Source: Gammaproteobacteria bacterium
Lineage (GTDB): Bacteria > Pseudomonadota > Gammaproteobacteria > Pseudomonadales > UBA5518
Assembly: GCA_016718385.1 (NCBI GenBank)
Contig: JADKDK010000002.1
Coordinates: 62,001 to 126,000, forward strand
Reading direction: 5' to 3'
DNA length: 64,000 nt
Under the pieces are notes generated by a model. The model was not told where the DNA came from. It did not search any database and worked only from the letters and a program-made list of their open reading frames with translations. The stretch's first letter is position 1; each line of letters starts with the position of its first letter. A program made the translations under genes and the position numbers. Positions 61,811-64,000 of the stretch are shown here, piece after piece.

Positions 61811-62983
61811 ATGCAGATGAACCAGAACAGCCGGCTCGGCCTGGCCGCGGCGATCGTCGCCGTGATGGTGTTACTGGTAGCCGTTCTGGGCTACCGCGAG
61901 CGGCCCGGCACGGTGGCGGGCGCCGAGTCGCCGTGGCTGCCGCAACTGAAACAGCAGCTTGGCGAGCTGCGCCGGCTGCGGCTGCAATCGAGCGCCGAGA
62001 CGGTCACGCTGGCGCGTGGCGATGCGGGCTGGGTTGTGGAGGAACGCGCGGCTTACCCGGCGGACTTCCGCCAGCTGGAGACGCTGCTCGAGGCGCTCGC
62101 GAGCGCGCGGCTCGTCGAGCAGAAGACCGCCAGACCCGAGTATTTCGATCGCCTCGGGCTGGTCGACATCGAGCAGCCGGCAAGCGAGGCGGTGCAGCTC
62201 GAGATCTGGAACGCGGGCGAGCAGCCCTTCGTGCGCGTGCTGCTCGGCAAGGCGGCCGAGGGCCGCAACGGGCGCTACGTGCGCGCGGTGTCGGAGCAGC
62301 AGACGTGGCTCATCGACACCTCGCCCGAGCCCATGACCAACCCCGCGGACTGGCTCGAGCGCAAGCTGTTCGACGTGGATTTCTCGCGCGTCGCCTCGGT
62401 CAGCCGCGCGCTCGGCGGCACGCCCGAGTTCCGAGCGGCGCGTGCCGTGGCCGGCGACGTGCCGCTCGCCATCGATGCGCTGCCGGCGGGCAAGGCGCCG
62501 CGCTACCAGGGCGTGTTCGACGCCGCGGCGCGCGCGATCCTGACTGCCGAACCGGAGGACGTGCGCAAGGCGGCCGAGCTCGATTTCACGGGCGCGGCCG
62601 AAACGGTGATCGGCAGTTTCGACGGGCTGAATCTCACCGTGCGGGCGATCAAGGCGAAGGATGGCAACTGGGTGGCGCTCGGCGCCGCCGCGGGTGCCCC
62701 GGTGCCGCGCGCGGACGCGCCCGCATCGGAGCTGGCCAGCGACGAGGAGCTCACACCGCTAGCAGACGGGGCCGATACGCAAGCTGCCGACGCTGCCGCG
62801 CACGCCGAGCGCCTGAACCGCCGCTTCGAGGGCTGGGCCTTCAAGGTCTCGGACTACGTCTACGGCGAACTCGTCAAGGGCCTCGCCGATTACCTGCAGG
62901 ACGAGCAGCCGGCCGCCATGGCGGCGGGTACGCCAGCACAGCCGGCAGCAGCCGGGCAGACAGGGGAGTCGCGCGATGAATGA
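61811..62983 (+). CDS. DUF4340 domain protein
   Basis: The 390-aa protein has one N-terminal membrane helix (about 8-27) and a periplasmic DUF4340 region with WVVEERAAYPADFRQLETLLE and EYFDRLGLVDIEQPASEAVQL. DUF4340 proteins accompany GldAFG-type operons. The C-terminus (from about 370) is Ala/Gln-rich. It overlaps the ctaA start by 8 bases. Confidence 0.88.
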   Translation: MQMNQNSRLGLAAAIVAVMVLLVAVLGYRERPGTVAGAESPWLPQLKQQLGELRRLRLQSSAETVTLARGDAGWVVEERAAYPADFRQLETLLEALASARLVEQKTARPEYFDRLGLVDIEQPASEAVQLEIWNAGEQPFVRVLLGKAAEGRNGRYVRAVSEQQTWLIDTSPEPMTNPADWLERKLFDVDFSRVASVSRALGGTPEFRAARAVAGDVPLAIDALPAGKAPRYQGVFDAAARAILTAEPEDVRKAAELDFTGAAETVIGSFDGLNLTVRAIKAKDGNWVALGAAAGAPVPRADAPASELASDEELTPLADGADTQAADAAAHAERLNRRFEGWAFKVSDYVYGELVKGLADYLQDEQPAAMAAGTPAQPAAAGQTGESRDE

Positions 62984-64000
62984 TTCCGACATCCTCGGCT
63001 CGCGCCGGGCGATCTTTGCGTGGTTGTGGTTGCTGATCGGGATGGTGTTCTGCATGGTCGTGGTCGGCGGCGTGACGCGGCTGACCGGTTCCGGGCTCTC
63101 GATCGTCGAGTGGGCGCCGATCATGGGCACGCTGCCGCCGCTGAACCACGCGGACTGGCTCGCGGCCTTCGCGAAGTACCAGCAGTATCCGCAGTACCGC
63201 ATCACGCATCCCGACATGACGCTCGGGGAATTCCAGGGCATCTTCTTCTGGGAATACGTGCACCGCCTGCTCGGGCGGCTCGTCGGCATGGTTTTCCTGC
63301 TGCCGTTTCTGTGGTTCTGGGCACGGGGCTGCCTGACGCATCGCCTGCGCGCACGCCTGCTGGTGGCGCTCGGGCTCGGCGGCCTGCAGGGCCTCATGGG
63401 CTGGCTGATGGTCAAGAGCGGGCTGGTCGACGAGCCGCGCGTGAGTCATTTCCGGCTGGCGGCGCATCTGGGGCTCGCCTTCACGATCATGGCCTACCTG
63501 TTCTGGCTGGTGCTGCAACTGCGTGGCGATGATGGCCGGGCGGCGGCGAAGGCCGCTGCGCCGCGCGTGCTCATTGCCAGCGTGGCCGCGCTGACGGTAC
63601 TGCAGATCGTCTACGGTGCCTTCGTCGCCGGCCTGCGCGCGGGGCTCGTCTACAACACCTTTCCGAAGATGAACGGCCGCTGGATCGCCGAAGGCGTGAT
63701 GGGGATGGATCCCGCGTGGCTCAGCCTGCTTGAGCACGACGTCACGATCCAGTTCGTGCACCGCTGGCTCGGCACGCTGCTGCTGGTGCTGGTCGCCGTA
63801 CTGTGGCTGCGCGTGCGCGCCGGGCGTTTCGCGCTGCACCAGCGCGCGAGCGCCGCCGCGTTGATGGGCCTGGTGTCGCTGCAGTACGGGCTCGGCGTCT
63901 ACACGCTGATCGAGCAGGTCCCGATCGTGCCGGCGGTGATGCACCAGGGCTGCGCGAGCCTCGTGCTGCTCGCGCTGGTGTGGGTGCTGCACGGTTTTCG
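62976..64000 (+). CDS. ctaA: Heme A synthase, CtaA/COX15 type 2, partial at the window edge
   Basis: The visible 341 residues begin MNDSDILGSRRAIFAW and hold eight or so membrane helices, with GGVTRLTGSGLSIVEWAPIM, typical of the COX15-type branch. Likely heme-ligand histidines are in WEYVHRLLGR, LAAHLGLAF, QFVHRWLGT and AVMHQGCAS. The enzyme oxidises the C8 methyl of heme O to make heme A for aa3-type oxidases. The stop lies beyond base 64000; family length about 340-360 suggests little is missing. It overlaps the DUF4340 gene, so it may share its transcript. Confidence 0.94.
   Translation, partial: MNDSDILGSRRAIFAWLWLLIGMVFCMVVVGGVTRLTGSGLSIVEWAPIMGTLPPLNHADWLAAFAKYQQYPQYRITHPDMTLGEFQGIFFWEYVHRLLGRLVGMVFLLPFLWFWARGCLTHRLRARLLVALGLGGLQGLMGWLMVKSGLVDEPRVSHFRLAAHLGLAFTIMAYLFWLVLQLRGDDGRAAAKAAAPRVLIASVAALTVLQIVYGAFVAGLRAGLVYNTFPKMNGRWIAEGVMGMDPAWLSLLEHDVTIQFVHRWLGTLLLVLVAVLWLRVRAGRFALHQRASAAALMGLVSLQYGLGVYTLIEQVPIVPAVMHQGCASLVLLALVWVLHGF

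Overview
The window is chromosomal DNA from a GC-rich Gram-negative bacterium. The gene content (RND pumps, type-2 CtaA/Cox15, RmuC, SrkA, CCA-encoded tRNAs, a YibH/YibI-like pair, REP-type hairpins) suggests a gammaproteobacterium, perhaps near the Pseudomonas or marine Cellvibrionales/Halieaceae groups. That placement is inference from protein families, not a phylogeny. Coding density is high, many neighbours overlap by ATGA or GTGA, and I see no prophage, integron, complete insertion sequence or CRISPR array.

Layout. 1-1358: the 3' end-truncated gene of a P-loop protein of the cyclic-2,3-diphosphoglycerate-synthetase-like family, divergent from a DNA-repair operon at 1506-7845 (tandem double UvrA of 1829 residues, a 112-aa unknown, a hypoxanthine-DNA-glycosylase-type UDG). 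7842-11508: a BIME-like pair of REP hairpins, HIT protein, DUF502 protein, free-methionine sulfoxide reductase, a frameshifted sirtuin, an FmdB-type protein and a SIMPL protein. 11528-15879: folD, tRNA-Pro and tRNA-His with a visible promoter, a DUF2242 lipoprotein, rmuC and a Bcp-type peroxiredoxin. 15994-24346: an RND adaptor and pump, an 83-aa orphan, a DASS transporter, mtnA and a cysteine synthase. 24419-28833: small secreted protein, TPR protein, srkA and a Rieske oxygenase with a strong sigma70-like promoter. 34700-28815 (minus): a second RND adaptor and pump, translationally coupled to a DgcP-like diguanylate cyclase.

34902-39612: a phospholipase-D lipoprotein, a SulP transporter overlapped by a 336-aa unknown, and a 92-aa unknown. 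43604-39675 (minus): a tight four-gene operon of PPK2, a DUF3302 membrane protein, a YibH-like HlyD adaptor and a TolC-type outer-membrane lipoprotein, with no recognisable pump. 43727-49291: SYLF protein, CDF-like transporter, a cell-envelope set (internally duplicated secreted protein, DUF2950 lipoprotein, broken DUF3300 gene) and a lone carbamate kinase. 49336-52881: beta-barrel porin, a decayed amino-acid-binding-protein gene, a second phospholipase-D lipoprotein followed by another REP hairpin, and a 39-codon ORF coupled to it. 53071-56763: VIT/CCC1-like membrane protein and an AraC regulator beside enoyl-CoA hydratase and short-chain dehydrogenase genes, probably fatty-acid or related acyl-CoA metabolism. 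56781-64000: an M61-like metallopeptidase, a GldA-GldF-GldG-DUF4340 ABC system and the start of ctaA.

Most of the window is ordinary housekeeping and envelope biology. The parts most worth a second look are the PPK2/adaptor/outer-membrane operon without a pump, the double-UvrA repair operon, the REP/BIME elements sitting directly after stop codons, the three decayed or frameshifted genes (sirtuin, DUF3300, binding protein), a CRP/FNR-type palindrome at 1447-1462, and the diguanylate cyclase with an altered I-site fused translationally to an RND pump.
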